A stretch of 5,844 nucleotides of DNA, from the NCBI GenBank assembly GCA_013138855.1, contig WTBX01000013.1, positions 1 through 5,844 of the forward strand, read 5' to 3'. The stretch comes from Methylococcaceae bacterium. GTDB lineage: Bacteria; Pseudomonadota; Gammaproteobacteria; Methylococcales; Methylomonadaceae. Each line of letters opens with the position of its first letter. Position 1 is the stretch's first letter. The notes below the pieces were generated by a model. That model was not told the DNA's origin, did no database searches, and was given only the letters and a program-made list of their open reading frames with translations. The position numbers and the translations under genes were made by a program. This document shows positions 4,102-5,844 of this stretch, piece after piece.

Positions 4102-5541
4102 ATGTCAAATGAGTCACCTTTAGCTCCTGGATTTTATGGAAAATTACCCATCTTAGGGGATTTTGTTTCCAGACGTTTACCACGAGATTTTATCGAACCG
4201 TGGGATAATTGGTTACAACACTCTATCGCCGTCAGTAAGGAAGAGTTGGGGGATAAGTGGTTAGAAGTTTATTTAACCTGCCCTGTCTGGAATTTTGCCT
4301 TAACACCTGGTTTATGTGGAGAAAGTGGCTGGATGGGCGTGGTGATGCCTAGCGTTGATAGAGTAGGTCGCTATTTTCCACTGACCATTGCGGTACCGAT
4401 TCAACAAAAAACCAATACCCCAGTATTATTTAATATTAGCAGTGACTGGTATTTAGAATTAGAGGCTATCGCCTTAACCGCATTGGAAGATGAACTAGAT
4501 TTACATTCTTTAGAGCTATTACTGAAAAATATTTCTACCGCCTCCGTTTCCACTTTATTGGGTAAAGCTGCGCAAAATAATGGTAAAAACAACCCTTTCG
4601 AGCCTTATCATAGTCTCTGGCACACCCATTCTTCCGAGAGCCATCAAGGGGCGCAATTAGTTTTTAAGGGCTTACCGCCTGTGAATGAATTTTCTAATTT
4701 ACTAGGCTATCGCTTGTTTCAACGCACGGATGTCTTAACCTCCCCCCCTCAAACTAACGAAAAGGAACAAGTGCAATTAGCGTTGCACAAATTTAATCAA
4801 GACTACGCTGAAAATGCCGTCATGGCTACACCAGCAGCGCGACAACATAAAGGCTGGTTATCGTATGGTAAAAGCGATCAAGGTAATTGCAGACGCTATA
4901 ATCAAGATGCTTTTTTAGATCGTCCTGATATGGGGTTATGGGTCGTTGCCGATGGTATGGGCGGACATCAAGCGGGCGATGTTGCTAGCCGCATGATTGT
5001 TCATAAAATGAATAAGCTTGAATTGAGTAAGGAGCTTTATAGCTGCATAGGAGTGGCACAAAGTTGCTTACAACAAGTTAACCAAACATTACGTCAATTT
5101 GCGGTCGAATTATTTGACAATCAAACCGTTGGAAGCACGGTGATTGCTTTATTAGGAACAGAACATCATTTTGCCTATCTTTGGGCAGGTGATAGTCGTT
5201 TATATCGCTTACGAGCAGGAAAGTTAGAACAATTATCGGTAGATCATAGCGAAGGTAATGCCGATGATAGTTTGCTAGTACCTGCTAAAAAAAGCCATGT
5301 CATTACGCGTGCGGTCGGTGCTTATGATGAGCTAGAGCTAGATTGCGGAATTGTAGAAGGGCGTTCGGGGGATAAGTTTTTGCTATGCTCGGATGGTCTG
5401 GATAATGAAGTGCTACCTCATGAAATTGAGCAACTATTAAACGATAACCCTCATCAAACCAATGTTGATGCTTTAATTGCCTTAACCTTAAGTCGAGAAG
5501 CTAAAGATAATGTAACCGTATTAGTGGTTGAGATTTTATAG
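4102..5541 (+). CDS. tagF: TagF-PP2C fusion, type VI secretion regulator
   Basis: This 479-aa protein fuses two negative regulators of type VI secretion. Residues 8-215 or so are TagF (ImpM, DUF2094): 'GFYGKLPILGDFVSRRLPRD' from residue 10, 'PGLCGESGWMGVVMPSVDRV' from residue 69 and 'GRYFPLT' from residue 89 are family signatures. Residues 250-479 are a PP2C-type Ser/Thr phosphatase like PppA: 'RYNQD' with Asp269, 'ADGMGGH' with Asp284, 'GSTVIALL', 'AGDSRLYRL' with Asp364, 'SDGLDNEV' with Asp431 and 'DNVTV' with Asp469. All metal-binding acids are kept, so it should be active. In known systems PppA reverses PpkA phosphorylation of Fha, and TagF represses through Fha. The start follows AGG with 7-base spacing. 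There is no signal peptide or membrane segment, so it is cytoplasmic. No other secretion gene is in the window. Confidence 0.93.
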   Translation: MSNESPLAPGFYGKLPILGDFVSRRLPRDFIEPWDNWLQHSIAVSKEELGDKWLEVYLTCPVWNFALTPGLCGESGWMGVVMPSVDRVGRYFPLTIAVPIQQKTNTPVLFNISSDWYLELEAIALTALEDELDLHSLELLLKNISTASVSTLLGKAAQNNGKNNPFEPYHSLWHTHSSESHQGAQLVFKGLPPVNEFSNLLGYRLFQRTDVLTSPPQTNEKEQVQLALHKFNQDYAENAVMATPAARQHKGWLSYGKSDQGNCRRYNQDAFLDRPDMGLWVVADGMGGHQAGDVASRMIVHKMNKLELSKELYSCIGVAQSCLQQVNQTLRQFAVELFDNQTVGSTVIALLGTEHHFAYLWAGDSRLYRLRAGKLEQLSVDHSEGNADDSLLVPAKKSHVITRAVGAYDELELDCGIVEGRSGDKFLLCSDGLDNEVLPHEIEQLLNDNPHQTNVDALIALTLSREAKDNVTVLVVEIL

Positions 5542-5579
5542 TTATGATTCGGATATAAATACTTAGTAAAAGGAAAAAA

Positions 5580-5789
5580 GTGGACTCATTACTCCCCTCC
5601 CTAATTGGCGGCGCATTTACGTTGTTTGGTGTGTTATTAAGCCAACACCTTCAAAAAAAATCCTTACAAAAAATGATAGTGGATCTCTCCAACGCTTCAA
5701 ATAAGCGTGAAAATGAGGAGATTTATAACGCTCAATCCATCGCCAAAATAAACACACAGATTACCGCTTGGAAGCAATTTCGTCTTTGA
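5580..5789 (+). CDS. Small membrane-anchored protein, possibly cut short by TGA
   Basis: A GTG start preceded by AAAAGGAAAAAA gives 69 aa. Residues 4-23 ('LLPSLIGGAFTLFGVLLSQH') are one hydrophobic segment with a glycine pair, followed by a charged, probably helical stretch ('LQKKSLQK' to 'ITAWKQFRL'). I do not recognise the family. It begins 38 bp after the TagF-PP2C stop on the same strand with no terminator between, so cotranscription is likely. The same frame stays open after the TGA (5787-5789) to the window end and encodes a hydrophobic run TTLLIADIILTITMAGVF. That would fit a second membrane segment of an originally longer protein. The TGA could thus be a nonsense change (for example from TGG) or the true end. 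Confidence 0.6.
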   Translation: MDSLLPSLIGGAFTLFGVLLSQHLQKKSLQKMIVDLSNASNKRENEEIYNAQSIAKINTQITAWKQFRL

Positions 5790-5844
5790 ACCACCCTGTT
5801 AATTGCAGATATTATTTTAACTATTACAATGGCAGGTGTTTTTA

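Noticed and set aside
4401..4592. 63-codon minus-strand open frame inside the TagF-PP2C gene
   Set aside because: It is antiparallel to a strongly supported coding sequence, has serine-rich low-complexity composition (SSSSSN run) and no family features. It is a shadow.
5787..5789. TGA read as tryptophan (alternative genetic code)
   Set aside because: parE and the 153-aa gene both end naturally with TGA at the expected family length or position, so the standard bacterial code applies.

Overview
The window is AT-rich DNA with standard-code genes, several small gene relics and abundant short palindromic repeats. It carries a type VI secretion regulator and a dihydroxyacetone-kinase subunit. Together these suggest a repeat-rich gammaproteobacterium, perhaps a Thiotrichales/Beggiatoa-type sulfur bacterium. 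That placement is an impression from style and was not tested. A perfect ParB-binding parS site (1543-1558) suggests chromosomal DNA, possibly in the origin-proximal domain.

Left part (1-1660), minus strand: the first 25 codons of a small gene that runs off the left edge, possibly another antitoxin, then a complete parD-parE toxin-antitoxin pair (parD 815-570, parE 570-280). Upstream of parD, and also upstream of the edge gene, lie two copies of the same roughly 75-bp repeat (repeat A: 118-190 and 963-1147). The second copy is split by a 102-bp palindromic MITE flanked by an 8-bp target duplication. The 846 bp between parD and the next gene have no intact gene. They hold the parD promoter/operator, repeat A with its MITE, a relic of a VapC-like PIN toxin, a 25-bp palindrome and the parS site.

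Middle (1662-2857): a 153-aa membrane-anchored protein of unknown function, then a repeat-dense graveyard. It contains a 102-bp element with 27-bp inverted ends (element B). Next comes a remnant that seems to join the first codons of a MoxR/RavA-type ATPase gene to the 3' end of its usual VWA-domain partner gene. A second element B follows, into which a second copy of the same MITE has inserted, again with an 8-bp duplication.

Right part (2858-5844): dhaK on the minus strand, without visible dhaL or dhaM, divergently arranged with a 479-aa TagF-PP2C fusion on the plus strand. The fusion joins two negative regulators of type VI secretion: TagF, a post-translational repressor, and a PppA-like phosphatase. 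It is followed after 38 bp by a small GTG-start membrane protein whose frame continues past a TGA into a second hydrophobic segment up to the window edge.

The most informative structural result is the nested-insertion history. Both MITE copies start GTAAG, end in a matching inverted terminus and have exact 8-bp duplications, which are the hallmarks of IS66-family mobilisation. Both landed inside other repeats, and both pre-insertion sequences can be reconstructed by comparison with the uninterrupted copy in this same window. No clearly new multi-gene system is visible.
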